Shown here in pieces: positions 7,682 through 15,881 of a stretch of 22,087 nucleotides of DNA. Origin of the DNA: an uncultured Bacilli bacterium (GTDB lineage Bacteria; Bacillota_I; Bacilli_A; RF39; UBA660); NCBI GenBank assembly GCA_910586295.1, contig CAJUGE010000104.1, positions 1 through 22,087 of the forward strand. Reading direction: 5' to 3'. How positions within the stretch are numbered: the first letter of the stretch is position 1; each line of letters opens with the position of its first letter. A program made the translations under genes and the position numbers. Under the pieces are notes generated by a model. That model saw only the letters and a program-made list of their open reading frames with translations. It was not told the origin of the DNA and made no database searches.

Positions 7682-8209
7682 ATGGAAGAATTAGTAAATG
7701 TTTATGACGAAAAAACAGAAGAGAAAACAGACAAAATAATAACTAAAATAGAAGCACACGCAAAAGGAATCTGGCATAGTGCTATTCACATAATTATAAT
7801 AAATAAAGAAAAAACAAAAATATTACTTCAAAAAAGATGTGAAGAAAAAAAGTTTTTTCCAAATATGTGGGACATCTCAGTAGGCGGGCATATAAGCGCT
7901 AACGAAGAACCATTAACTACTGCAAAAAGGGAGCTAGAAGAAGAGCTAGGACTAAATCCAAAAGAATATGAATTTAAATTTATAACAAAAATAAAAGAAG
8001 AATTTATAAACAATGGGATTAACAGCAAGGAATTTGTCTACGTATACTTAATAATAGGTGACATTAACACTTCTAAAATAACCCTTCAAAAAGAAGAAGT
8101 AAGTGACTTTTTGTGGACGACAAAAGAAGAACTTAATAAGCTTATAGAAAATAAAGTAATTATTAATCATAAAGAAGAATTTGAATTAATTAATGAAATT
8201 ATTAAATAG
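7682..8209 (+). CDS. Nudix hydrolase, isopentenyl-diphosphate-isomerase-like subfamily
   Basis: A 175-residue protein with an intact Nudix box at 69-91: GHISANE, then REL, EEE and LGL, so all metal-binding glutamates are present. Upstream lies WHSAIHIIIIN and LLQKRCEEKKFFPNMWDISV, typical of the IDI-like (YfcD-type) Nudix group, which often has diphosphate-bond hydrolase activity rather than true isomerase activity. Ribosome binding is probably by AAGGAG at about 7663-7668, inside the end of the nrtR-like gene; the start lies one base after that gene's stop. The pair of a catalytic Nudix enzyme with a non-catalytic Nudix regulator suggests control by the enzyme's substrate or product, but the substrate cannot be read from the sequence. 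The operon ends at the terminator just downstream. Confidence 0.82.
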   Translation: MEELVNVYDEKTEEKTDKIITKIEAHAKGIWHSAIHIIIINKEKTKILLQKRCEEKKFFPNMWDISVGGHISANEEPLTTAKRELEEELGLNPKEYEFKFITKIKEEFINNGINSKEFVYVYLIIGDINTSKITLQKEEVSDFLWTTKEELNKLIENKVIINHKEEFELINEIIK

Positions 8210-8222
8210 ACGTTAACCTAGG

Positions 8223-8250
8223 CTGTAATGAATTCATTGCAGTTTTTTCT
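8223..8250 (+). terminator. Terminator of the zinc-ribbon/nrtR/Nudix operon
   Basis: A near-perfect palindrome at 8223-8242 (CTGTAATGAA/TTCATTGCAG, one G-U pair) is followed by six T residues (8243-8248). Confidence 0.85.
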
Positions 8251-8296
8251 TAACCAAATAGCCAAAGAAATAGACAAAAATAACAATATAAAATAT

Positions 8297-8325
8297 TTGA
8301 ATAATCATATTCATTTTGTTAGAAT
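8297..8325 (+). promoter_or_regulatory. Promoter of the HAD hydrolase gene
   Basis: A -35 of TTGAAT (8297-8302), a 17-bp spacer and a -10 of TAGAAT (8320-8325) predict a start near 8332. A short inverted repeat, GAATA/TATTC, overlaps the -35 and spacer. Confidence 0.5.
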
Positions 8326-8358
8326 AGAAAAATAATATTTAAGATTGTGAGAAAAACT

Positions 8359-9123
8359 ATGAAAAATATAGAAAAATTAAATTTAAAAGATAAAAAATAC
8401 ATAATATTTGATTTAGATGGTACACTTATTGATTCTATTGGCATATGGAATGATGTAGACAATATTCTAATTAAAAGGTATGCAAATATAGATATTAACA
8501 AAAGTACTATACAAGATGAAAGAGATACCTTTCTTAACAACAATCCAAATGGAAACACATATCTCAATTATTCGCAATATTTAATAGAACGATATAAAAT
8601 AAAAGGTATTTCAAAAGATGAATTAACAGAAGAAAGAATAAAAATTTTTAGAGAAGCTTCATTAGAAATATCTTTCAAACCAGATGTAGCAAATCTTATT
8701 AAAAGATTGAAGGAGCTAGGATTCATACTTATTCTTGCTACCATGTCTGGAACTAGCCAAATCCAACAATACTCTAGTTTAAATACCAACATGATTAAAG
8801 AAATGAATCTATTAGAAGAATTTAATCTAATTATAACTAAGGATGATGTTATTAACAAAAAACCACATCCAGAAATCTATTTTAAAGCAATGGAACACTA
8901 TAATGCTAAGCCACATGAATGCTTGATTTTTGAAGATTCATATACAGGGGTAATATCTGCTAAAAATGCAAATATTGATGTAATAAATATTTATGATAAA
9001 TATGCAGATATAGATAGAAACTTAATAGATGAACTAACAACTTATAAGATTAATAGTTACAAAGAATTTATAGAATATATAAATAATTTATATAATAACA
9101 AATCTAAAACCTTAAAAATCTAA
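8359..9123 (+). CDS. HAD-superfamily phosphatase, beta-phosphoglucomutase-like subfamily
   Basis: A 254-residue protein of usual family length with all four HAD motifs. Motif I is FDLDGTLIDS, with nucleophile Asp18 and acid/base Asp20. Motif II is ILATMSG (Thr118 or Ser120), motif III is the Lys of KKPHPEIY (about 158), and motif IV is IFEDSYTGVISAKNA (Glu182, Asp183). The helical cap between motifs I and II fits the subfamily that includes beta-phosphoglucomutase and small sugar-phosphate or nucleotide phosphatases. The substrate cannot be assigned. ATG8359 is preferred over the in-frame GTG8347, though neither has a clear Shine-Dalgarno sequence and the leader is short. It has its own promoter. 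Only about 56 bp separate it from the Ca2+ ATPase gene, so the two may be partly co-transcribed. Confidence 0.85.
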   Translation: MKNIEKLNLKDKKYIIFDLDGTLIDSIGIWNDVDNILIKRYANIDINKSTIQDERDTFLNNNPNGNTYLNYSQYLIERYKIKGISKDELTEERIKIFREASLEISFKPDVANLIKRLKELGFILILATMSGTSQIQQYSSLNTNMIKEMNLLEEFNLIITKDDVINKKPHPEIYFKAMEHYNAKPHECLIFEDSYTGVISAKNANIDVINIYDKYADIDRNLIDELTTYKINSYKEFIEYINNLYNNKSKTLKI

Positions 9124-9179
9124 ATTAATAATTTGTTCTTAAAATAAAAATTTTCTAATATACTTTAATGGTGAAAACA

Positions 9180-11750
9180 ATGTTTAATATTAAAGGTCTA
9201 TCGGACGAAGAAGTAAAAAAAAGTAGAGAAATGAATGGAACAAATCAAATCACAGGACACAAGAGAAATACATTACTAAGTTTGATAATAGAATCTCTAA
9301 ATGATCCAATTATCAAAATACTTATGATTGCTTTAGGTATTAAAGTATTGTTTCTTTTTCATGATAGTGACATATATGAAACCATAGGAATCATAGTTGC
9401 TATCATTCTAGCAAGTGTTATTAGTAGTCTATCAGAATATGGTAGTGAAAAAGCATTTGTAAAACTAACTAATATGACCAGTAAAGTTATGGTAAAAGTT
9501 TTTAGAAATTCTAAACTTATAAGTGTCCCCATAGATGAAGTAGTATTGGGAGACTCAGTCTATTTAGAAAGTGGAGACAAGATTCCTGCTGATGGGGAAC
9601 TAATCAAAGGTGAATTAAGTGTTGACGAATCCATGCTTACTGGAGAATCTAAAGAAAAAAATAAAGGGATAAAAGACACACTATATAGAGGAAGCATTAT
9701 AACCAGAGGCAGTGCAGTTATGGAAGTTTATAACATAGGTAATGACACTTACTATGGTAAAATTGCTAAAGATATTCAAGAAAAAACTCCAGATAGTCCA
9801 CTTAAAAATAGACTTAGAGATTTAGCAAAATTTATTAGTAGAATTGGCTATGTTTGTTCTTTTTTAGTTATGATTTCCTATCTATTCAATGCTATAATTA
9901 TAAGCAATAATTTTGAAATGGATAAAATTATAGAAACTATAAGTAGTTTTAGAACTATGGCCCCACATCTTTTATACGCACTTACTTTAGGTGTAACCAT
10001 AATAGTTGTTGCAGTTCCAGAAGGACTTCCAATGATGATAACATTAGTTCTCTCTTCTAATATGAAAAGATTACTAAAGAATAATGTTTTAGTCAGAAAA
10101 CTAGTCGGCATAGAATCCAGTGGAAGTCTCAACATTTTATTTAGCGATAAGACAGGAACTATTACTAAAGGGAAACTCGAAGTAATAGGTGTTATGAATA
10201 GCGAAGGAAAAACCTACAAAACTTATAATGAAATTAATTCCAAGATGAGCGAGTTTTTCTTGCTTGGTCTACTATATAATAATGCTTCTAATTTTAGTGG
10301 AAAAGAAGTAATTGGCGGAAACGTTACAGACCGTGCTATTTTGAGATTCATAGGTAACGTATCTAAAAATAAATGTAAAATTTTAGAACAAGAAGAATTT
10401 GATAGTAAAAAGAAATATTCAAGTGTTAAAGTTAACTACGATAAAGAAAGCACATTTTATAAAGGTGCATATGAAGTTATTATAAATAAATGTACTAGAG
10501 AATTAAGAGAAGACGGAAGTTTAAGTCTTATAAAAGATAAGAAAAAACTTATTAATCTTGGAGACGATTATACTAGCAAAGGTGTAAGAGTACTAGGAGT
10601 CTCTTATGAAAAAAATGGAAGTATGACTTTTATTGGATTTGTTCTTATTAAAGATGAAATTAGAGAAGAAGCGATAAAAGGAGTAGAGATGTTCAAAAAT
10701 GCTGGCATACAAACAGTTATGATCACTGGTGATAATGCCTTGACTGCTAAGAATATTGCAAAAGAAGTTGGACTGATAGAAAATGAAGATGATTTAGTAC
10801 TTACTAGTGAAGACTTAAAAATGATGAGTGACGAAAAAATCAAAGAGATTTTACCTAAAATACGAGTAGTAGCAAGGAGTTTGCCAGAAGATAAAAGAAG
10901 ATTAGTTTACTTAAGTCAAGAAAAAGGATTAGTTGTCGGAATGACAGGGGATGGTGTAAACGATGCTCCTGCATTGAAACGCGCAGATGTTGGATTTGCC
11001 ATGGGAAGTGGAACAGAAGTAAGCAAAGAGGTAAGTGATATCATAATTCTTGACGATAATTTTCTTAGCATTGCAAAAACTATTTTATTTGGAAGAACTA
11101 TTTTTAAAAGCATAAGAAAATTTATAATTTTTCAGTTAACTGTTAATATAACTGCAGTGAGTTTATCTGTTATCGGTCCGTTCTTTGGTATAGTCGCACC
11201 TATAACTGTCATTCAAATGTTATGGATAAACATGGTCATGGATACTTTGGCAGGAGTAGCTTATGCCTTTGAGCCACCAAAAATAGAATATATGAGTGAA
11301 AAACCTAAAAAAAGAGACGAAAAAATTATGAACTCTTATATGATGAACGAAATTTTGATTACTGGTTCTTACATGAGTTTACTTTGTATGTTTTTTCTAA
11401 AGTCAGATTTTATAAAAAGCTTATACAGAGTAGGGAATAAAGACGCTTATATTATGACTGCATTTTTTGGCTTATTTATATTTATGACTATTTTTAACGC
11501 TTTTAATGCAAGGACACACAGATTAAACATTCTTGCAAACGTTACCAAAAACAAAGCATTTTTAACAATAATTTTATTTGTCGCCTTAGTACAAATTGGT
11601 ATGATTTATTTTGGAGGAAGTATATTTAGAACTACTGGACTTAGTTTTATAGAATTTGACGTGATGTTAATACTAGCGTTCAGTGTCATACCTTTCGATT
11701 TTATTAGAAAAATCATCCTCAAAAAGTGTGGTAAAAGTTTAGGTGTATAA
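9180..11750 (+). CDS. P-type Ca2+-transporting ATPase, PMCA-like
   Basis: An 856-residue P2-type ATPase exporting Ca2+ across the membrane at the cost of ATP. It shows actuator TGES (about 154), the DKTGT phosphorylation site with Asp323, ITGDNALTAKNIA (about 516) and GDGVNDAPALKRAD (Asp595). M4 has VAVPEGLPMM, with the Ca2+-binding Glu. M5 reads FQLTVNITAV without the extra acidic residue of SERCA pumps. M6 reads LWINMVMDTLA with the Asn and Asp of the second site. This pattern resembles PMCA-type pumps with one Ca2+ site per cycle. The M7-M10 region is present and there is no regulatory tail. ATG9180 is preferred over ATG9168 because GGTGA at 9170-9174 lies five bases before it, the same geometry as at 14519. 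It ends at a bidirectional terminator. Confidence 0.93.
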   Translation: MFNIKGLSDEEVKKSREMNGTNQITGHKRNTLLSLIIESLNDPIIKILMIALGIKVLFLFHDSDIYETIGIIVAIILASVISSLSEYGSEKAFVKLTNMTSKVMVKVFRNSKLISVPIDEVVLGDSVYLESGDKIPADGELIKGELSVDESMLTGESKEKNKGIKDTLYRGSIITRGSAVMEVYNIGNDTYYGKIAKDIQEKTPDSPLKNRLRDLAKFISRIGYVCSFLVMISYLFNAIIISNNFEMDKIIETISSFRTMAPHLLYALTLGVTIIVVAVPEGLPMMITLVLSSNMKRLLKNNVLVRKLVGIESSGSLNILFSDKTGTITKGKLEVIGVMNSEGKTYKTYNEINSKMSEFFLLGLLYNNASNFSGKEVIGGNVTDRAILRFIGNVSKNKCKILEQEEFDSKKKYSSVKVNYDKESTFYKGAYEVIINKCTRELREDGSLSLIKDKKKLINLGDDYTSKGVRVLGVSYEKNGSMTFIGFVLIKDEIREEAIKGVEMFKNAGIQTVMITGDNALTAKNIAKEVGLIENEDDLVLTSEDLKMMSDEKIKEILPKIRVVARSLPEDKRRLVYLSQEKGLVVGMTGDGVNDAPALKRADVGFAMGSGTEVSKEVSDIIILDDNFLSIAKTILFGRTIFKSIRKFIIFQLTVNITAVSLSVIGPFFGIVAPITVIQMLWINMVMDTLAGVAYAFEPPKIEYMSEKPKKRDEKIMNSYMMNEILITGSYMSLLCMFFLKSDFIKSLYRVGNKDAYIMTAFFGLFIFMTIFNAFNARTHRLNILANVTKNKAFLTIILFVALVQIGMIYFGGSIFRTTGLSFIEFDVMLILAFSVIPFDFIRKIILKKCGKSLGV

Positions 11751-11784
11751 AAAAACTCTTAAAGATAATTCTTTAGGAGTTTTA
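11751..11784. terminator. Bidirectional terminator between convergent genes
   Basis: AAACTCTTAAAGA (11753-11765) pairs with TCTTTAGGAGTTT (11770-11782) with one G-U pair. An A run lies on the left and a T run on the right, so it can stop transcription both ways. It contains the stop codon of the minus-strand gene. Confidence 0.88.
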
Positions 11785-12196
11785 CTTGATTTTCACCAAA
11801 TTCTAATACATCATTAGCTAACTTTAATACATCTTTATTGGCTTCTTTTTTATAATCCTTAATCTTTACTTCCATATTTATATTACCCATAGAGAAACCA
11901 CGAATAAGTATATCTGCTATTTTAGAATCAGAATTATCTTTCTTAACTTCATGAGACATTGCAGTAGATGCAGTTAAATCTTTCAAAAGAGAAGAATGTT
12001 TAATATTCAATTTTTCTTTTTTTAACAAACTCTTTACTTTTTTATAGAACGCTTCATATCTTTGAAGTTGTTCTTCTAATATAAATTTTATCTTATTTTC
12101 TTTATTTTTAATTAATGTCAAAAGCTTCTTGGTACTTGTTAATCCCATTTTAGTATTGTCATGAATCAAGATTAATAATTCATTAGTTTCATTCAT
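11759..12196 (-). CDS. Small all-helical protein, ferritin-like four-helix family
   Basis: A 145-residue, Lys/Glu-rich, all-helical protein without a signal peptide or membrane segment. The pattern ELLILIHDNTKMGLTSTKKL, then a second helix (KIKFILEEQLQRYEAFYKK), a helix with SHEVKK and DILIRGFSMGNINMEV, and a last amphipathic helix resembles small uncharacterised four-helix-bundle proteins of clostridia with a ferritin-like look. A clear set of metal-binding Glu/His residues is not seen, so metal binding is not claimed. The start codon at 12196 has AGGTGA five bases before it; the in-frame GTG at 12205 overlaps that site and is rejected. It is the only minus-strand gene outside the IS element, convergent with the Ca2+ ATPase gene and divergent from the four-TM protein. 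Confidence 0.7.
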   Translation of the reverse strand: MNETNELLILIHDNTKMGLTSTKKLLTLIKNKENKIKFILEEQLQRYEAFYKKVKSLLKKEKLNIKHSSLLKDLTASTAMSHEVKKDNSDSKIADILIRGFSMGNINMEVKIKDYKKEANKDVLKLANDVLEFGENQVKLLKNYL

Positions 12197-12312
12197 TTTT
12201 ATCACCTATAATTAATATGTTCGAATTAACTATAAATATACAGAAAAAATTTGCACGAAATACGTTAATTTTTGCTTTAAATTCTTAGACACAATTTAGT
12301 AGCATAAAAATC

Positions 12313-12342
12313 TTTTACTTTTTGTCACATATGGAGTATAAT
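12313..12342 (+). promoter_or_regulatory. Promoter of the four-TM protein gene
   Basis: A consensus -10 TATAAT (12337-12342) has TTTACT (12314-12319) 17 bp upstream. The predicted start near 12349 leaves a 15-nt leader containing GGGAGG, and rules out an ATG at 12331. Confidence 0.6.
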
Positions 12343-12363
12343 TTAAAATTGGGAGGTAAAAAG

Positions 12364-12759
12364 ATGGGAAGAGTTATGAAGTACTTCTATATGGTTTTAA
12401 CAGCAGTATTCATCCTATTCACTGCATTTGAAGTATATATGTATATGAAAATGGATGCCAATTATGTCGGTATATTTTATTTGTTGTTTAATTTTTTTAT
12501 CATGTTTATGCTATTTACTACTGCTTATAACTACGATAATGCCAATAAGAAAATTAGATTTAGTAAAAATATAATTGCAATTATTATTGGAGTTTTTACA
12601 AGTTTCATACTTACATTTATATTATCTCATGCTTTTAGTTACACCGATAGTTCTTATGTTTTTAACGAATCGATTTTTGTTATTAGCAAAGTAATTAAAC
12701 CAATTATTTATTTTCTAATATTATCAACAAGTATATTAGAATTAAAGTTTGTAAAATGA
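12364..12759 (+). CDS. Small four-transmembrane protein of unknown function
   Basis: A 131-residue hydrophobic protein with four predicted membrane segments (about 6-26, 36-56, 70-92 and 105-125), a charged loop NYDNANKKIRFSKN after the second, and a short Lys-ending tail. No family motif is recognised. ATG12364 follows GGGAGG (12351-12356) at good spacing. It has its own promoter and terminator, so it is a single-gene unit divergent from the helical minus-strand gene. Confidence 0.72.
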   Translation: MGRVMKYFYMVLTAVFILFTAFEVYMYMKMDANYVGIFYLLFNFFIMFMLFTTAYNYDNANKKIRFSKNIIAIIIGVFTSFILTFILSHAFSYTDSSYVFNESIFVISKVIKPIIYFLILSTSILELKFVK

Positions 12760-12762
12760 ATT

Positions 12763-12791
12763 AGATGCCTTTAGTAGGGTATCTCTTTTTT
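12763..12791 (+). terminator. Terminator after the four-TM protein gene
   Basis: AGATGCC (12763-12769) pairs with GGTATCT (12778-12784), one G-U pair, and six T residues follow at 12786-12791. Confidence 0.8.
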
Positions 12792-12915
12792 AACATTCTA
12801 CTAAATTTTTAGATGACTACTTAATTAGTGATAAAATAGAAGTTTTGAAAAATTAGTGAAATATATTGTTTTTTAGTTGTTTTTATTATAAAATTACTTT
12901 GAGGTGTTAAGAATA

Positions 12916-13371
12916 GTGAATAAGAAAAAATTAAAAAAATTTTGGAATAAATTTAAGCTACCAATAATTGTTGTAATTTTATTAGGAATTTTTGTAGTGC
13001 TTTCGACATTAATTGGAGATAAAGTTGAAAAAGATGAAGTAGATAATTGGATCGAGGAGACTAAGAAGAGCCAATACGTTGTTACATTACTTAGCCAAAC
13101 CACATGTAGTCATTGCCTTGCATTTAAGCCAGTTGTTAATGAAGTTGTAGAAGAGTATGGTGATAAATTTAAGTTTAAAGTTTTTGAAATAGATACAATT
13201 ACTAATACTGCAGTTAGAAATAAACTTATTTATGCTTATGATATTAAGTTTGAAGGTACTCCACATTTATTTGTCACTTACAAAGGTGAGTTACTTGGAG
13301 AGTTTGAAAATATCGAACGTACAAAAGAAAATTTAGTAGAATTTTTGAAAGATAAAGGCGTGCTTGAATAA
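12916..13371 (+). CDS. Membrane-tethered thioredoxin-like protein
   Basis: A 151-residue protein with a basic N-terminus and one membrane segment (about 15-34), then a thioredoxin fold. The redox motif is Cys64-Ser-His-Cys67 in SQTTCSHCLAF, and the cis-proline is Pro116 in EGTPHLFV. CSHC with an uncleaved anchor suggests a disulfide exchange protein acting outside the membrane on exported partners. The two neighbours downstream in the same operon are candidate partners only by position. GTG12916 is the likely start: GAGGTG at 12901-12906 is nine bases upstream, and it gives the NKKKLKK basic start. The in-frame GTG at 12904 lies within that binding site. No resolving partner such as CcdA is seen. 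Confidence 0.83.
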   Translation: MNKKKLKKFWNKFKLPIIVVILLGIFVVLSTLIGDKVEKDEVDNWIEETKKSQYVVTLLSQTTCSHCLAFKPVVNEVVEEYGDKFKFKVFEIDTITNTAVRNKLIYAYDIKFEGTPHLFVTYKGELLGEFENIERTKENLVEFLKDKGVLE

Positions 13372-13408
13372 TTTTAAACGTCTTTCTTTTGTTTTTTGAG
13401 GAAGTATT

Positions 13409-14476
13409 ATGATTAAGAAATTTATGTATGTTATTTTAATATTAAGCGTCATAATAATTATTAAATTTTTTATGGCAGGGTATAGTATTTCTTATAAAGT
13501 TGGAGAATTTAAAATAAAAGAAGAAGCAGATAGAGATACTATGTATTTTGAAATTAGTTTAGATGGTAATATTTACAATTATATGTTTTACAATGCTAGA
13601 AAACTTACTAAAAAAAGAGTTAAAGAAGTTAAAGTTGAAGAAATTGGGAACAGTGTTTGTCTTACTCCAATAATTAAAGGACTAGATTCCTACACTGTTT
13701 GCAATGATAACAGTACTTTGTTAAGTGTAGCTCTTGCCAAGGAAGAAAAAAATAGTTTTAATAGTGATGAAGATTTTAATTACAATAAAAACTTAACTAA
13801 AAACGAATATGTTTTAATTTGGAAGTATGATGGATTTTATTATATTAATGGTGACGAGCAAAAGAGCATTAATATATTTAATAAAGATAGATATTCTAAC
13901 GATTTAATGTATCAAAAAGATAAATATTTGATTTTCCCTAAATATGGTGAAGATTACCTGTTTTCTGACTTTATAATCTTAGACATGGTTAAAGGAGAAT
14001 ACAAAACTATAAGTACTGAGTATAAAATTAATTATAATAGTAAGGTAGTCGGAGAACACAAAACAAGCATTTTCATTTTTGATTTTACAAGTAACAAACT
14101 TTATGAAATTAATTATAAAAAGCGCAAATGCAAACTAGTTGGAGATGAAATAAAAGGTTATATCAAATATGTCGATGGTAAAAAAGACAGTGCTACCTTA
14201 GATGATTACATAAAAGATAAATATACTTTTTTTGATAACGAAAATGAGTATTTAAATGTCGATAAGAACTATTTTAGTTATAACAAAAATAGTGATATAA
14301 GATTCAAATATTATAGTGACGAAGACGTTCGCTTTATAAATAACTATCAAGATAATCTGTATTTTATAAGTAAAGATAATCTACTAAAATATAATAGAAA
14401 CAAAATAGAAGTTTTAGTTCATTATTTTGAATTTAATTTTAATAATGGCAATATTGTCTTTGTCTATAATAAATAA
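13409..14476 (+). CDS. Exported membrane-anchored protein of unknown function
   Basis: A 355-residue protein with one N-terminal membrane segment (about 5-24) and a large Tyr/Asn/Asp/Lys-rich exterior. The exterior contains many short beta-strand-like stretches (for example EYVLIWKYDGFYYING, SIFIFDFTSNKLYEINY, NLYFISKDNLLKYN). The spacing of these F/Y-rich strands is like a beta-propeller or six-bladed repeat protein, but no family is recognised. Two cysteines near residues 90-105 (SVCLTP, YTVCND) could form a disulfide, which would fit the tethered thioredoxin-like protein 37 bp upstream; that is inference. GAGGAAG (13398-13404) is the ribosome binding site. Confidence 0.72.
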   Translation: MIKKFMYVILILSVIIIIKFFMAGYSISYKVGEFKIKEEADRDTMYFEISLDGNIYNYMFYNARKLTKKRVKEVKVEEIGNSVCLTPIIKGLDSYTVCNDNSTLLSVALAKEEKNSFNSDEDFNYNKNLTKNEYVLIWKYDGFYYINGDEQKSINIFNKDRYSNDLMYQKDKYLIFPKYGEDYLFSDFIILDMVKGEYKTISTEYKINYNSKVVGEHKTSIFIFDFTSNKLYEINYKKRKCKLVGDEIKGYIKYVDGKKDSATLDDYIKDKYTFFDNENEYLNVDKNYFSYNKNSDIRFKYYSDEDVRFINNYQDNLYFISKDNLLKYNRNKIEVLVHYFEFNFNNGNIVFVYNK

Positions 14477-14518
14477 CTTTTTTCAATAATTCGCATACAA
14501 TAAAAGTAGGTGAATGAA

Positions 14519-14845
14519 ATGAATGAATTTAGAAAAGTTTTGGATACCGAATATTATACTTATTACACAATCGAGAGCGGGGATACTTTATACAGCATAA
14601 GTAAAAAATTTAATGTAAATCCTAAGCTAGTAGCAGAGTTAAATGGATTAGAAGTAGATGAATATATTTATCCAAAACAAACTTTAATTATTCCTAAAAA
14701 AGGGATTCAATATTATATTACAAAAGAAAACGATACTTTAAAGACTGTATCTAACTTATTTGGAACAGATGAAGGTAAAGTAGCCCAGCAAAATAAAACA
14801 ATTTATTTATTACCCGAGCAAATGATATTTTATAGAGAAAATTAG
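14519..14845 (+). CDS. Two-LysM-domain protein without a signal peptide
   Basis: A 108-residue protein made almost only of two LysM domains. The first (about 16-60) is canonical: YTIESGDTLYSISKKFNVNP, then LNGLEVDEYIYPKQTLIIP. The second (about 65-108) is diverged: YYITKENDTLKTVSNLFGTD, QQNKTIYLLPEQMIF. LysM domains bind N-acetylglucosamine-containing glycans, normally outside the cell, yet no signal peptide or membrane segment is seen here. Moving the start to GTG14510 does not add one. AGGTGA at 14508-14513 lies five bases before ATG14519. It is the last gene of an operon with the tethered thioredoxin-like and orphan exported proteins. It may be exported non-classically, stay in the cytoplasm, or belong to a forespore or mother-cell coat system as some LysM proteins do. 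Confidence 0.8.
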   Translation: MNEFRKVLDTEYYTYYTIESGDTLYSISKKFNVNPKLVAELNGLEVDEYIYPKQTLIIPKKGIQYYITKENDTLKTVSNLFGTDEGKVAQQNKTIYLLPEQMIFYREN

Positions 14846-14863
14846 GCTATTAGCCTTTTTTTT
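14844..14863 (+). terminator. Terminator after the LysM gene
   Basis: AGGCT (14844-14848) pairs with AGCCT (14852-14856) around a 3-nt loop, and T residues run to 14863. The stem overlaps the stop codon. Confidence 0.75.
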
Positions 14864-14907
14864 AAATACTTTTGATGTTATAATTCTCATAGAAATGGTA
14901 GGGTATT

Positions 14908-15747
14908 ATGAAAACTAATAAAATAATTTTATTAACTATAATCTTTATTGGAATAATTTTTTCTATTTGTTTATATTTTTATGATAGAAAAGATTATCAC
15001 AAAATGGATTTAAGTGAAGTTAAAACTGTTTATGTTAATAAGACTGGAAAAGCAATAGAGCTTGAGAAAAGTAAAGCAAATGAATTTTTAAACATTATAA
15101 AAAGATTAAACAATGGCATGAATTATAAAAGTGAAGATTATTTTAAAAATGAAGAATTAGAATATGTAGTAAGTCTAGTTAAAGATGAAAATGATTCGCA
15201 ATTAATTTATATTTTTAACAGAAATGGTAAAAAATATTTTTATGCTCCAGGTAGTGGAACTTTTAAACTTTCAAAAGAAAAATATGAACGAATTTTACTT
15301 TGTTTTCCTACCTTTATAGACGAAGACTTATCTGATTTTTATAATGACGAAATTCTTAGTAAGTATACAAAAATTACTGAATTACCTAAAGGCTACACTA
15401 TCGAAAAAGATAATAAAGATGTTATATATATAAACAATAATGAATTTATTAATAAGAATTTAATAGTAGATTTTTTAAAGAACTACGAGAATAAAGAATT
15501 TGCTTTCATGAGATTATTAACTATTACTGTAGAGGGAAATAGCATAATATATGATATTAAATATGATAATGATTTAAAGAAAATTATTGTTATTGCAGAT
15601 TATTCTAGAGATGACTACAATAAAGAAGACATAAAAAAACTTCAATATACAAATGTTGAATACAAAAAAGAGTGTTTAAGCTTTTATAATATAAATAATC
15701 ATGAAGAAGAAAGCTTAGAATTTTGTCTTCAAGATTTTATAGATTGA
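14908..15747 (+). CDS. Membrane-anchored protein with a DUF4362-like C-terminal domain
   Basis: A 279-residue protein with an N-terminal membrane segment (about 5-24). The first half (about 30-130) has alternating strands and helices, including YVNKTGKAIELEKSKANEFL and FNRNGKKYFYAPGSG. The second half (about 152-270) resembles DUF4362: DVIYINNNEFINKNLIVDFL, then LTITVEGNSIIYDIKYDN and the RDDYN segment near a Cys-containing end. DUF4362 proteins are small lipoproteins or tethered proteins of unknown role in Bacillota. Here a transmembrane start replaces the lipobox. GGTAGGG at 14895-14901 precedes the ATG, and TATAAT at about 14879-14884 is a -10 candidate just after the previous terminator. 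No strong terminator follows. Confidence 0.72.
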   Translation: MKTNKIILLTIIFIGIIFSICLYFYDRKDYHKMDLSEVKTVYVNKTGKAIELEKSKANEFLNIIKRLNNGMNYKSEDYFKNEELEYVVSLVKDENDSQLIYIFNRNGKKYFYAPGSGTFKLSKEKYERILLCFPTFIDEDLSDFYNDEILSKYTKITELPKGYTIEKDNKDVIYINNNEFINKNLIVDFLKNYENKEFAFMRLLTITVEGNSIIYDIKYDNDLKKIIVIADYSRDDYNKEDIKKLQYTNVEYKKECLSFYNINNHEEESLEFCLQDFID

Positions 15748-15846
15748 TAATGTTACATAAAGTCTTTTAAATAACAATATTAAATTATTTTCTTATAATT
15801 TAGAAGAAGACGAGAATAATTTGTTTCAAAAAACACAAAGAAACGT

Positions 15847-15875
15847 TTGACACAAAAAAATTTTTATGATATTAT
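15847..15875 (+). promoter_or_regulatory. Strong sigma-A-type promoter
   Basis: A perfect -35 TTGACA (15847-15852) is followed by a 17-bp A/T spacer and a -10 of TATTAT (15870-15875). The predicted start is about 15882, 139 nt before the next start codon. Confidence 0.75.
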
Positions 15876-15881
15876 GTATAT

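Noticed and set aside
12322..12363. Upstream start for the four-TM protein
   Set aside because: The predicted transcript starts near 12349, after this ATG, and the GGGAGG site serves ATG12364.
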